DNA of 64,000 nucleotides, from the NCBI GenBank assembly GCA_001994995.1, contig MDJM01000060.1, positions 1 to 64,000 of the forward strand, given 5' to 3'. The DNA is from Candidatus Parepulonipiscium sp. PG-Nuni2H_MBin01 (GTDB lineage: Bacteria > Bacillota > Clostridia > Lachnospirales > Cellulosilyticaceae). The notes beneath the pieces were generated by a model. It did not search any database, was not told the origin of the DNA, and saw nothing but the letters and a program-made list of their open reading frames with translations. Below are positions 34,608 through 43,555 of this stretch, one piece after another. Numbering within the stretch: position 1 is the first letter of the stretch; each line of letters begins with the position of its first letter. The translations under genes were made by a program, and so were the position numbers.

Positions 34608-37600
34608 TTAATACGCTGTCATATTCACTATTATAGTATCCACTTTACCATCACGCACATCATTAGCCGGTTGGCCAAGCATGTATTCTACTTCATCGCC
34701 GCCATGGTATTTAAATTTACACGATTTAATATAGGAATTATCTGGAGTATAGTCTTGCACTTTATCAAAATTATAAATAAGCTTTATGTTGCCTAGCAAT
34801 GTAGTTACAATTTGCTTTTCCTCATTTAATAAATAGGCAGCAATAGCAGGCGCTAGATTAAGAGTCAGTTTATCATCTTTCATAACAAATAAGCTATCCC
34901 CAAACATCATACTTTTCCATATACTAATCATTTCTGCTGTAGAACCGCTAAGTCTTGCCACAAAGCCTTTTCCATGATAACTTGGATTAGGATTTGCACT
35001 GCTAGCAATAAACGATGAGTTTTCTAGCACGCTTCTACCGTAAACTTCTTCATCCAAAAATGGCACAGCAGCATCTTTAAAAGCACTGAAAAATTCTGTA
35101 TATTGACCAGTTTTTAATAATTCCAGCAAATATTTATACTCCATATGCAACCAAATTGATTCGTTTTCTAACCACCCCGGAGTAAACGATTTCGCACGGC
35201 CAATTTCAAACGATGCGTCTTTTAATGAAGCATTAACTTTATACATCTTAAGTTTTTCATCGTATAAATCACAGCTCTTTACAGCGTTATGAACGTTTTC
35301 CCATAAGTGCGAATAATTTAAAAGTTTTAAGTACCTAGACGGCCCTTCTAAAAACAATGGCATGTTAATTACTGTAAAGCTAATCGGCTTATCATTCTCA
35401 TCAACTATTGCGTCGTATGCAAAGTAAGTTGGGCAAATATTATATTCAGACGCTTTATTTATGCCGTAATAAACTACGTCTAACCATTGCTTAAGAATGT
35501 TTACTAAACTTTTACTATCCCAAATTATCATATCCCCATGTATACCTTCAAATGTATCTTCGCGGTATTTTTCTTTTGCAATGTTAATTAAATCCCAAAA
35601 TTTAAATACTAGCTGTTGGTTGTAAATTAAATTTAAACATAAATCCGTAGCTTGCGCTAATTCATTAATAAACTTGCTTAGTTCTGCAAATAAATTTACA
35701 GGCCTATTAAATCGCTCTAACACAGATATTGTATATTCCATATTACGAGCTAGTTCATACGTTTCTGCCATAGACGAGCCAAATAGCCCCGGTAAACCGT
35801 TAAGCGCATCGTACCAACCTGGCTTGCCACCTTCCATTTCAATTCCCATACCGTACGGGTCTAGCGTTGCATATTTTGTAGTACATAATAATACTAGCTT
35901 TTCTATTAGCGTAGTAACTATAATATCTCCCGACTCATTTCTAGCCAGCCCATCAGAACTAGTTTGTCTGTTATTCTCATCTAGCGCATGGTATTGTCTT
36001 AACCCATTTTTAGTCATCTCATATCTCTTATGCCTTGGATTTACCATAACGTTAGATAAAAAGTAATTAAACGGCTCGTTATATAACAGCTCCTCTTCTT
36101 TATCTGGATAAACTTGAAGGTAAGCTTCTATTAAATCTAAATTGTATGTCCAGTGGTCACTCCAATATCCTTCTCCAAATTTAGCATTTAGTTGTTTGCT
36201 CGATTGGTCCATAATTTCACATAAAATTTCTTGCGCATTATCTAGCTCAAAACCACTATCTTCAAGGTACATTAATAACTTTCCTGGCGTAAACGGTTTT
36301 CCATTTAACTTTATGTTATAACGTTGCTCAAATTTGTTAATTTGCGTTTTGCTTAACGTATATGTTAATTGCTCTATAGAAAGCGGATTGTATCCATCTA
36401 ACTGAATGCAATCGTAAAAAGTATGAATATTTTGAGTTCCTAAGTGTTTATGAAATAAGTTATCGCAGCGCCTGTTTTGATTTACATCTCTAAAGTTTCC
36501 GTTACCTTGCGAATAGTATTCTGGCAGCACGCTAAAGAAGTTATAATCCCTCTCAATATCTCCATGTTTACGCGAATATACATAAAATACATTTTTGTTG
36601 CCTAACATAATTGGCGTTCCACCGCGCAGTATATTATCCATATAACTAGATTTAATATATTTATCAAACGTTTCATTTCCAGTTTTAGTTTCAATTGGTT
36701 TTGTTAGCTCGTTTGTAAGTTCCATCGCTTCATTTTCTTTGCGCGTAAAATAGTCGCTACTAAGCTGTTGCTCTAAAAATTTATTAAGACGATTTTTATT
36801 AGTCGCCTGCCCAATAACTTGATACATAGTAAAGCTTTGGCCAGCAGCTAAATGCACACGCGAACCGTAAAAACTTGATGGCAATTGATTTTGTATTACT
36901 TGCGTTCTATCTAATAAAGCTTCAATATCATTATTTTCAAATTCAATAGCTCGTGAAAGCGATGTATCGTAACCAAAAACGATTTCTGGGTCAACGATAG
37001 GCAGCAGTTTAGTTCCATCTTCATAGCAGCCTACAGAAAAGTTACCTTCTGACACCTCAGTTACTGTAGCTGTATCTTCCATACTTGCGCGAACTTTAAA
37101 ATATGGCACTTTAGTTTCTACATCCTCCACCTGCATCCACGCTTTCACCGTTTGACCCATCATTTTCATGCTAGCAATGCCAACACCGTATGGAATTATC
37201 GATGGCATTCCATCTATTAGTTGCATTTCTATATGTTCGCTAGTTGTATTTGTAATCGTTAATTTACGCACTAGCGCGCCAACTTTTTCGTTTGGCAATG
37301 TGAAATACGTTACTTCAGTTGTAAGATTGTGTGCTCTTTCTTGAATTTGTAACTTATTCATCCCAACATTCATCTCATGCTCAATATCAGGGTTTGAAAA
37401 CGGCTCCACAACGGTATCATCTATTTTAATAAAAGTTCTAAAACCAGTGCGACTTACATTTTGATACGCCTGATGTGCTGGGTAAAATTCCATAATCGCA
37501 TGGTCTTTATCTTGCACCCCAAAACTAACAACGCCTTGAGCGCGGTTAACGTAGAAGCACCAAATAGGAATACCTTCTATACCACTTATTCCTGGTAAAA

Positions 37601-37637
37601 AGCTTGAAAACGTAGATTTTTTATTATAATTTATCAT
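34608..37637 (-). CDS. Clan GH-Q glycoside phosphorylase (GH94/149/161-like), copy 2
   Basis: A 1009-residue paralogue in outline of the phosphorylase at 14.5 kb. The catalytic motif is NGNFRDVNQNRR, with Asp384 as expected general acid, preceded by YSRKHGDIERDYNF and followed by GEGYWSDHWTYNLDLIEAY and GGKPGWYDALNGLPGLFGSS. The N-terminal beta-sandwich (about residues 20-290) and the long helical barrel fit the GH94-type layout. No signal peptide, so it is cytoplasmic. Sequence drift from copy 1 is large, so the two probably differ in substrate or chain length. TTGGAGG precedes ATG 37637. It is monocistronic with its own terminator. A candidate promoter lies at 37673-37701 (minus strand, TTGTAT, 17 bases, TAAAAT). 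Confidence 0.8.
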   Translation of the reverse strand: MINYNKKSTFSSFLPGISGIEGIPIWCFYVNRAQGVVSFGVQDKDHAIMEFYPAHQAYQNVSRTGFRTFIKIDDTVVEPFSNPDIEHEMNVGMNKLQIQERAHNLTTEVTYFTLPNEKVGALVRKLTITNTTSEHIEMQLIDGMPSIIPYGVGIASMKMMGQTVKAWMQVEDVETKVPYFKVRASMEDTATVTEVSEGNFSVGCYEDGTKLLPIVDPEIVFGYDTSLSRAIEFENNDIEALLDRTQVIQNQLPSSFYGSRVHLAAGQSFTMYQVIGQATNKNRLNKFLEQQLSSDYFTRKENEAMELTNELTKPIETKTGNETFDKYIKSSYMDNILRGGTPIMLGNKNVFYVYSRKHGDIERDYNFFSVLPEYYSQGNGNFRDVNQNRRCDNLFHKHLGTQNIHTFYDCIQLDGYNPLSIEQLTYTLSKTQINKFEQRYNIKLNGKPFTPGKLLMYLEDSGFELDNAQEILCEIMDQSSKQLNAKFGEGYWSDHWTYNLDLIEAYLQVYPDKEEELLYNEPFNYFLSNVMVNPRHKRYEMTKNGLRQYHALDENNRQTSSDGLARNESGDIIVTTLIEKLVLLCTTKYATLDPYGMGIEMEGGKPGWYDALNGLPGLFGSSMAETYELARNMEYTISVLERFNRPVNLFAELSKFINELAQATDLCLNLIYNQQLVFKFWDLINIAKEKYREDTFEGIHGDMIIWDSKSLVNILKQWLDVVYYGINKASEYNICPTYFAYDAIVDENDKPISFTVINMPLFLEGPSRYLKLLNYSHLWENVHNAVKSCDLYDEKLKMYKVNASLKDASFEIGRAKSFTPGWLENESIWLHMEYKYLLELLKTGQYTEFFSAFKDAAVPFLDEEVYGRSVLENSSFIASSANPNPSYHGKGFVARLSGSTAEMISIWKSMMFGDSLFVMKDDKLTLNLAPAIAAYLLNEEKQIVTTLLGNIKLIYNFDKVQDYTPDNSYIKSCKFKYHGGDEVEYMLGQPANDVRDGKVDTIIVNMTAY

Positions 37638-37672
37638 CGTTAAACCTCCAAAATTTAATATGTCATGTATTT

Positions 37673-37701
37673 ATTTTAACTAACAAACTAAATAAATACA
37701 A
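37673..37701 (-). promoter_or_regulatory. Candidate promoter of phosphorylase 2
   Basis: On the minus strand TTGTAT (37701-37696), a 17-base spacer and TAAAAT (37678-37673). Four and five of six bases match consensus, in the right place for the phosphorylase start at 37637. Confidence 0.45.
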
Positions 37702-37808
37702 GTTGGATATTTTCTTAAAAGGTATATATTTTTTAGTTTAATAGAGTAATGTAGATTTTTTCAAATTGGACTAATTCTATTAAAATACTGTATCACATAA
37801 AATATATT

Positions 37809-37884
37809 GTTAGAGGAAATGGAACTGCTAACTTTATATACAATGGGGACCAAGCCCCAAAATACGATTGAGTTAGCAAGCCCC
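37809..37884 (+). other. Structured 5' leader with mutually exclusive hairpins
   Basis: In the leader of the gene at 37911, GCTAACT (37827-37833) can pair with AGTTAGC (37871-37877), enclosing a TGGGG-CCCCA hairpin (37844-37859). The same CTAAC (37828-37832) can instead pair with an upstream GTTAG (37809-37813). A second CCCC (37881-37884) could compete for the GGGG. The competing pairings are riboswitch- or attenuator-like, but the sequence matches no class I know. Confidence 0.5.
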
Positions 37885-37910
37885 AGGAAAATGAATAGGA
37901 GGATTTAATA

Positions 37911-39047
37911 ATGAAGTGTTATTTTAAAAATGTATTGCATGGCTTTATTCCAGATGATTATGCTGTAGACATTCTATCCACCGTACCTCAAGAATCCAAT
38001 TTTATAATAGCTGATATTGATAGTGATGATATGCCAGAAATCGTAGTGGCGCTCACTTCTGAAGGCAAAAATTATTGGGCAATTTTAGATAGGAAAAATC
38101 ACATATGGAATATTACTCACGTTTCTGAGCAAAACATAGGAGATGGTGTTCAGTGGGGGCAGTTATCGCCAATTGAAGTCACTCCCGATTGGTTAGAACC
38201 AGATAGAGAAGGCGTTAGCATTGACCAACTTATAAGTCAGGATTTTATCACTGGTCTTGGTTTTGTTAATAATGAAGAGTATGGCATTTCTATAACTAAG
38301 CCTTATCAATGCAACTGCGGTGACGGTTCTCGTCGTCAACCTATTATCCGCGATATTATCACTAGAAAAGGTAATATTACTGGCGATACCACTAAAGAGG
38401 ATGTTACTTTGCGCGGTACGCAACCACACCAAGAGATTGATTACTTCTTTAAAAATCTAAGTTTACTTGTAAAAAACTATGAGACAAACCGCAATATGCA
38501 AATACTTCTACCTATTGATGAAGGTTTCTATCCTACTTTAAATTTAATTAAATTTTCTAACAAAAAATACAAAGATATTGTTGTTACTTTAGAAAATGAT
38601 GCTAGTGGAGATGTGATTTCTACTTGGATTTATTCGCTTTCTACTGGTAGAACAATTTTGCTATTTAATTCAGTTACGTTTAACGCTGATTTTACTGGCT
38701 CGGTTTCGTATAGAGATGGCTATAAAGTTGCTATTAGAATGTCTACTGGGCTAGATTTCACTATTGATATTAGTAATTCGTCGCCAGATATTTTAAATGC
38801 TCTTTATAATAAACATGGTAAGCTTTATTCTCCTAGACAAGGCGCTCTTGGTACGCTGCATGAAATTAGATTTATTACTAACGAGACTACTACGGGTTAC
38901 AACCTTATTGCCATTCAACAAGTTACTGGATTAGACCCACTTGATGTGGTAGGTTATATCGCTTCTTCATTCGTTTACAATGAGCGTACTAATTCGCTTA
39001 TGATTAACAACCAAGTTGCTTACGTTGATGGTATACAAAAATTATAA
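37911..39047 (+). CDS. Unidentified protein with an FG-GAP/VCBS-like segment
   Basis: A 378-residue soluble protein without signal peptide or membrane segment. The early part contains NFIIADIDSDDMPEIVVAL (about residues 29-47), where an acidic loop between hydrophobic strands resembles FG-GAP/VCBS beta-propeller blades. A second such blade may be LNLIKFSNKKYKDIVVTLE. A CNCGDGSRRQP segment (about 134-144) has two Cys. The C-terminal half (about 300-378) is a conserved-looking globular region with no motif I know. AGGAGG precedes ATG 37911, after a leader with potential alternative hairpins, and a terminator follows. Its neighbours are a phosphorylase and a Usp protein on the opposite strand, so context does not reveal a role. 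Function unknown. Confidence 0.75.
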   Translation: MKCYFKNVLHGFIPDDYAVDILSTVPQESNFIIADIDSDDMPEIVVALTSEGKNYWAILDRKNHIWNITHVSEQNIGDGVQWGQLSPIEVTPDWLEPDREGVSIDQLISQDFITGLGFVNNEEYGISITKPYQCNCGDGSRRQPIIRDIITRKGNITGDTTKEDVTLRGTQPHQEIDYFFKNLSLLVKNYETNRNMQILLPIDEGFYPTLNLIKFSNKKYKDIVVTLENDASGDVISTWIYSLSTGRTILLFNSVTFNADFTGSVSYRDGYKVAIRMSTGLDFTIDISNSSPDILNALYNKHGKLYSPRQGALGTLHEIRFITNETTTGYNLIAIQQVTGLDPLDVVGYIASSFVYNERTNSLMINNQVAYVDGIQKL

Positions 39048-39055
39048 ATTCTTAC

Positions 39056-39085
39056 GGCTAACTTCTTATGGGGTTAGCTTTTTTT
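39056..39085 (+). terminator. Terminator after the unidentified gene at 37.9 kb
   Basis: GCTAAC (39057-39062) pairs with GTTAGC (39073-39078), followed by seven T. It starts nine bases after the stop codon. Confidence 0.85.
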
Positions 39086-39091
39086 GGGCAT

Positions 39092-39128
39092 AAAAAAAGG
39101 CAACCAAATAGTTTCCTATTGTTACCTT
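39092..39128 (-). terminator. Terminator downstream of the Usp-like gene
   Basis: On the minus strand AAGGTAAC pairs with GTTGCCTT (one G-U pair) and is followed by seven T. It lies about 70 bases after the Usp-like gene, back to back with the preceding plus-strand terminator. Confidence 0.65.
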
Positions 39129-39200
39129 GTAATTTACATGTTGCGTTGCTGCGTTGTAATATTATTATTTTTTTATAGCCTGATTGTATTATGGACGATT

Positions 39201-39587
39201 TTAGGCTAGCGCTCTTTCTAATACCTCAATATCTAGAGCGGGAAATTTATTGCTAATTTGTTTTAATATATTTAACGTAAGAATTGCATTTTCTGGCGGG
39301 GAGCCTATTACTAAATTTGTTATTCCATACGCCGCAATAAAATCTGATACGGTTTGTATAATGTCATCTCCACATAAAAAGTGAGTCTCGCCACCTAGTT
39401 TAGCACCGTAATAAAATAGTTCCTCACATAATATTGGGCTGTTTGGGGTATCAAATATAGTCGCACCTTTACGAACATGTAAAATGTGTAACATAGCACC
39501 TTCTTCCTGAGCTATTTTTGCACCTCTAGTTAAAAGACGCTTACTATTTTCCTGTATCGTAATACATACTAAGACTTTTTTCGTCAT
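39201..39587 (-). CDS. Universal stress protein-like (UspA domain) protein
   Basis: A 128-residue protein spanning a single Usp-type alpha/beta domain. It opens with KKVLVCITIQENSKRLLTRG, then LHILHVRKGA (second strand), and has LVIGSPPENAIL where Usp proteins have a nucleotide-binding glycine loop. The opening resembles the Usp module of KdpD-type sensor kinases. The glycine motif is not canonical (GxxGxxxxxxxxxGS not intact), so ATP binding is doubtful. I chose ATG 39587, eight bases after AAGGTGG; the GTG further upstream lies in the ribosome-binding site. It is monocistronic. Confidence 0.75.
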   Translation of the reverse strand: MTKKVLVCITIQENSKRLLTRGAKIAQEEGAMLHILHVRKGATIFDTPNSPILCEELFYYGAKLGGETHFLCGDDIIQTVSDFIAAYGITNLVIGSPPENAILTLNILKQISNKFPALDIEVLERALA

Positions 39588-39759
39588 AAATCGTTCCACC
39601 TTTCCATTTAAATACCCTACAAAATTTTATTATAATATATTATATGATTAACTAATACAACAAATGCCTAATTAATTCGTTCATAACACATTAATGGGTA
39701 TATAATATCACCCACAAATAATCACTTAATGTAGAAAATATTAACAAATTGTTAATAAC

Positions 39760-41052
39760 TTAACGTAAACTATAAAAGGCTTCCATTGCTGCTGTTGTAT
39801 AAACATAATCCTCCACAGACATTAGCTCTCGAGCGGAATGCATAGCTAACATAGGCGTTCCAATGTCTATTGAGCGTAACCCTAGCTGCGTTGCAGTGAT
39901 TGGCCCAATTGTAGAACCTCCCCTAACATCTGAACGATTTACAAATACTTGGTATGGAATTCTGTGCATTTTACACAAATTTGCAAAAACGCTATAAGAG
40001 TCGCTATCAGTTGTATATTTACAACTCGCATCTATTTTTACCGCTGGTCCTTTACCTGGCAAAACTTTAGTCGTTGGGTCAGATTTTTCCGGATAGTTAG
40101 GATGGTATAGGTGCGCTACATCTGCTGATATTATAAACGAATTAGCCAAGCTTCTAAAGAAATATTCTCTATCGCATTGTATACTGTTACTAATCCTTTC
40201 TAATATATGCAGCAACAACGGTGAATTTGCACCTTGTTTTGTAGAACTTCCTACTTCTTCATTGTCAAAAGCAACAAATACATTAATTCCTACGTCCGAC
40301 TTGCCATTTATAAATCCTGTAAGCGCGCTATGAGTCATAGACAAGTTATCTAGCCTTGGCGCTGATATAAACTGTTTATCAACCCCAACTATACAACTTG
40401 ATTCACATGGGTATAGATACATTCCAAAGTCAAATATATCTTGCTTATCTACTTCTAATTTATTTGCCATAAAGTCTAACAACAAGTTTTTATTTACAGA
40501 GTCATCAATGTAACCCAGTACAGGCAACATGTCCTTTTGTGGGTTAAGCTTAATACCTTCATTAACTTGTCTGTTCATATGAATTGCTAAACTAGGGATA
40601 ACCATAATCGGCTCTTTAAAATCTAATAATTTAATTGTTGGGTGCAAAACATTATCGCTTTTTAATACTACCCTACCTGCAGCAGATAATGGTCTATCTA
40701 ACCATGTTGCTAAAATAGGGCCGCCATATGTTTCTGTGTTTAATTTAATATAAGTGTCCTTATGCATCTGCGCATTTGGTTTTATTCTAAATCCTGGTGA
40801 ATCCGCATGAGTTCCTATTATGCGAAATCCTTCTTCGGCTAAGTTTTGGCTATTTATGGAAAATGCCACCACACATGAGTTGTTAACAATGGTATAATAT
40901 TTGCCCTTATTAGTAAGGTTCCAATTGTCTTTTCTATCTAGATAGGTGAAATTATTTTCCTCCAATTTATGTTCAATAGATTGTGTGGCATGAAACATCG
41001 AAGGGCTGTTATCAATAAACGATAACAATTCATTAACTAAAATATTGGGCAT
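39760..41052 (-). CDS. apeB: M18 family aspartyl aminopeptidase
   Basis: A 430-residue zinc aminopeptidase that removes N-terminal acidic residues from peptides in the cytoplasm. Zinc-site and catalytic motifs of family M18 are visible: GTHADSPGFRIKPN, DNEEVGSSTKQGA, ISADVAHLYHPNYPEKSDP, GPAVKID and the late THS-like AMHSARELMS. The length matches bacterial DAP/ApeB proteins. AAAGGAG precedes ATG 41052. It stands alone, divergent from the aldo/keto reductase. Together with PepF and aminopeptidase P in this window it points to active peptide catabolism. Confidence 0.95.
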   Translation of the reverse strand: MPNILVNELLSFIDNSPSMFHATQSIEHKLEENNFTYLDRKDNWNLTNKGKYYTIVNNSCVVAFSINSQNLAEEGFRIIGTHADSPGFRIKPNAQMHKDTYIKLNTETYGGPILATWLDRPLSAAGRVVLKSDNVLHPTIKLLDFKEPIMVIPSLAIHMNRQVNEGIKLNPQKDMLPVLGYIDDSVNKNLLLDFMANKLEVDKQDIFDFGMYLYPCESSCIVGVDKQFISAPRLDNLSMTHSALTGFINGKSDVGINVFVAFDNEEVGSSTKQGANSPLLLHILERISNSIQCDREYFFRSLANSFIISADVAHLYHPNYPEKSDPTTKVLPGKGPAVKIDASCKYTTDSDSYSVFANLCKMHRIPYQVFVNRSDVRGGSTIGPITATQLGLRSIDIGTPMLAMHSARELMSVEDYVYTTAAMEAFYSLR

Positions 41053-41173
41053 TATAACACTCCTTTGTGTAATTTGTAATTAAGGTTATGTTATCATAAA
41101 TTATATGTATGTGCAAGCTTTACTAAGAACTTGTTAGATTGTCCATATTTATTATTTAGTTTATCCTATATAC

Positions 41174-41202
41174 TTGAAACTTATTATAAAGTTTGTTAGA
41201 CT
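41174..41202 (+). promoter_or_regulatory. Promoter of the aldo/keto reductase gene
   Basis: TTGAAA (41174-41179), a 17-base spacer and TAGACT (41197-41202), about 40 bases before the start codon. Five and four of six bases match consensus. Confidence 0.5.
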
Positions 41203-41244
41203 ATATTTTATAGTACTGTTCACTTAATATTAGGAGGATATAAG

Positions 41245-42063
41245 ATGGAATTTACTTTAAATAATGGCGTGAAAATGCCAGCTATTGGACTTGGAGTTTT
41301 TAAATCAGGCGATGAAACTAGCTCAGCTGTTAAAGCAGCTCTTAAAGCAGGGTATCGCCAAATTGATACTGCTTTTAGTTATAAAAATGAAACCGATGTA
41401 GGTATTGGCATTAAAGAATCAGGTGTGCCACGCGACGAAATTTTTATTACTACTAAAGCATGGAACCAACATGTGCGCGCTTATATTGTTGGAGAAGCTT
41501 ATGATATGAGTTTGCAAAATCTTGGCGTTGATATGGTAGATTTATATTTAATCCACTGGCCTACTACTGGATACGTTGAAGCTTGGCAAGCTATGGAGAA
41601 GATTTATGAGCAAAATAGAGTTAGAGCTATTGGGGTTTCTAACTTTAAAATTCACCATTTACAAGAGTTAGAGAAGTCGGCTAAAATTACTCCTGCTGTT
41701 AATCAAATTGAGTCTCACCCTTATTTTAACAATCAAGAAACTATTGATTATTGCAAAGAGCGAGGAATTGTAATTACTGTATACAGCCCACTTGGTGGAC
41801 AAAGGGATACGAGTCCAAATTTACTAATCGACCCTACTATTGTTGAGGTAGCTAATAAATATAATAAAACGCCGGCGCAAGTTATTTTAAGATGGCAACT
41901 GCAACGCGGTGTTGTTATTATTCCTAAATCTAAAACCGAGAGTCGTATAATTGAAAACATTAATATTTTCGATTTTGAATTAGCTGATGAAGATATGGCT
42001 AAAATCTTTAGTCTTAATAAAGACCAAAGGTTCGGTTCTGACCCTGACAATATTACTTTTTAA
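41245..42063 (+). CDS. Aldo/keto reductase
   Basis: A 272-residue NADPH-dependent oxidoreductase of the AKR5/2,5-diketogluconate reductase-like group. The catalytic tetrad is visible as Asp and Tyr in RQIDTAFSYKNE, Lys in ITTKAWNQ and His in DLYLIHWP. The NADP-binding C-terminal motif is VVIIPKSKTESRIIENINIFDFEL. It probably reduces small aldehydes or ketoses; the physiological substrate is open. AGGAGG precedes ATG 41245, and a promoter is at 41174-41202. It is monocistronic, ended by a bidirectional terminator shared with thiD. Confidence 0.95.
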   Translation: MEFTLNNGVKMPAIGLGVFKSGDETSSAVKAALKAGYRQIDTAFSYKNETDVGIGIKESGVPRDEIFITTKAWNQHVRAYIVGEAYDMSLQNLGVDMVDLYLIHWPTTGYVEAWQAMEKIYEQNRVRAIGVSNFKIHHLQELEKSAKITPAVNQIESHPYFNNQETIDYCKERGIVITVYSPLGGQRDTSPNLLIDPTIVEVANKYNKTPAQVILRWQLQRGVVIIPKSKTESRIIENINIFDFELADEDMAKIFSLNKDQRFGSDPDNITF

Positions 42064-42083
42064 TATTAACATTAATAGTAAAC

Positions 42084-42120
42084 AAAAAAAAAGTGCTACC
42101 GTCGAAGTAGCACTTTTCTT
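42084..42120. terminator. Bidirectional terminator between aldo/keto reductase and thiD
   Basis: AAGTGCTAC (42091-42099) pairs with GTAGCACTT (42107-42115), with an A-run to the left and TTTCTTTT to the right. It serves both converging genes. Confidence 0.9.
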
Positions 42121-42909
42121 TTACAACAAATACGCATGATTTAAAGGTCCGCGTCCTTCACCTAAGTTTAACTGCGCCTTTAACACTTTCGTTAAATATT
42201 CTTTAGCATGTTTTACTGCAACATCTAAAGCTTCGCCTGCTGCTAAATTGCAAGCTATTGCAGCCGATAAAGTACAGCCGGTGCCATGAGTGTTTTCATT
42301 ATCCACTTTAGGCATTCTATACCAATCTAACTTTTCTGGGTGCGAATATAATAAATCTATTGCATCATGAGTAATTAAATGGCCGCCTTTAACTAACACT
42401 GGAACGTTAGACGTAGTTTCAATATACTCTGCTGCGCGAATCATATCATTTTCATTTTTAATGTCAAACCCACATAACATTTCAGCTTCAGCTATATTAG
42501 GAGTGATTACTGCCGCTAACGGAAGTAACTGCTTCACTAAAACGTCTTTAGCTTCCTCTGATATTAATTGATGCCCACTAGTTGATACCATAACTGGGTC
42601 AATAACAATATTTTTAGCATTATACTCTTTTAGTTTAGCTGCAATAATCTCAATAATTGCACTATTAGAAACCATGCCTATCTTAACCGCATCAGGTACT
42701 ATATCTTTAAATACGCAATCAATCTGATTTGCCACAAACTCAGGCTCTGTATCTACAACTCCATACACTCCTGTAGTATTTTGTGCAGTAAGCGCTGTTA
42801 CTACGCTCATAGCATACATCTTATGCGCTGTAATAGTTTTAATATCCGCCTGGATACCAGCGCCGCCGCTACAATCGGAACCTGCAATGCTTAGCACTTT
42901 TTTAACCAT
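42121..42909 (-). CDS. thiD: Hydroxymethylpyrimidine/phosphomethylpyrimidine kinase
   Basis: Phosphorylates HMP and HMP-phosphate for thiamine synthesis or salvage; 262 residues, a ribokinase-fold enzyme. Motifs are VLSIAGSDCSGGAGIQADIKT at the N-terminus, DPVMVSTSGHQL and the C-terminal anion-hole NTHGTGCTLSAAIA with the catalytic base. I chose ATG 42909, where GGAG lies eight bases upstream and the start overlaps the last codons of the HAD gene (ATGGTTAA); the longer frame upstream is inside that gene. The overlap implies translational coupling to the HAD hydrolase. No TPP riboswitch is seen upstream of the pair. In some bacteria ThiD paralogues act as pyridoxal kinases, which cannot be excluded. 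Confidence 0.93.
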   Translation of the reverse strand: MVKKVLSIAGSDCSGGAGIQADIKTITAHKMYAMSVVTALTAQNTTGVYGVVDTEPEFVANQIDCVFKDIVPDAVKIGMVSNSAIIEIIAAKLKEYNAKNIVIDPVMVSTSGHQLISEEAKDVLVKQLLPLAAVITPNIAEAEMLCGFDIKNENDMIRAAEYIETTSNVPVLVKGGHLITHDAIDLLYSHPEKLDWYRMPKVDNENTHGTGCTLSAAIACNLAAGEALDVAVKHAKEYLTKVLKAQLNLGEGRGPLNHAYLL

Positions 42910-43555
42910 ACATTTCACTCCAATCATCGAATGATTTAATATAGTAATCCGATAGCGATTGAATTTCTGACTGATGATTTTGTGCATAATTATCATAAAC
43001 CCCAACTACTTTAAAGCTAGCAGCTTTAGCAGTTTGTATAGCAGTTAAGTCATCTTCAAAAACTAATGTAGATTCTTTGCAAGTACCTAACTTTTTCAAC
43101 GCATGATTAAATAACATAGCATTATCTTTTCCAAATCCAAGTTCGCTACATGTAAGTATATCGCTGAAATACTGTAGTACATTGTTATTCTTTAAAGCAC
43201 GCTCAGCAACATAGTTATTTGTAGCCGTAGTTGCAACACACATATTTACGCCAGCTTGTTTAAATTTCTTTAATACACTAGGAACCCCCGCTTTTAATAC
43301 TACTTTTGCATACATATCATCTATCATATCTGTAATACCATCTATTATATGGTTTATATTGCCCATTAATTTATATTGTTGTTGATAATAATCTGCCACT
43401 TGGTCTAAGCTCATCGCTGCAGCAGCACCATTTATATTAAAATCTGGCGTTACGCCACGACTAACCAAATATCTATCAGAAGCTTTATGCCAAATATACA
43501 TAGAGTCTAACAAAGTTCCATTCAAATCAAAAATTACGCCTTTTACATTTTTCAT
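42902..43555 (-). CDS. HAD-superfamily hydrolase with Asn in motif I
   Basis: A 217-residue HAD protein of the beta-phosphoglucomutase/phosphatase subclass. Motif I reads VIFDLNGTLLDS, so the nucleophile Asp is present but the second Asp (general acid/base in DxDGT) is Asn. Motif II Thr lies in CVATTATN, motif III Lys in LGFGKDN and motif IV in VFEDDLTAIQTAKAA. A four-helix cap follows motif I. GGAGG precedes ATG 43555. The last codons overlap thiD, so a role in vitamin B1 or B6 phosphate turnover is possible, but the Asn substitution may slow or alter catalysis. Confidence 0.85.
   Translation of the reverse strand: MKNVKGVIFDLNGTLLDSMYIWHKASDRYLVSRGVTPDFNINGAAAAMSLDQVADYYQQQYKLMGNINHIIDGITDMIDDMYAKVVLKAGVPSVLKKFKQAGVNMCVATTATNNYVAERALKNNNVLQYFSDILTCSELGFGKDNAMLFNHALKKLGTCKESTLVFEDDLTAIQTAKAASFKVVGVYDNYAQNHQSEIQSLSDYYIKSFDDWSEMYG

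Noticed and set aside
39740-39756. ATTAACAA/TTGTTAAT palindrome as terminator of the aspartyl aminopeptidase
   Set aside because: The stem is nearly all A/T and only ATTTTC follows. It is too weak to call, although it sits in the right place.
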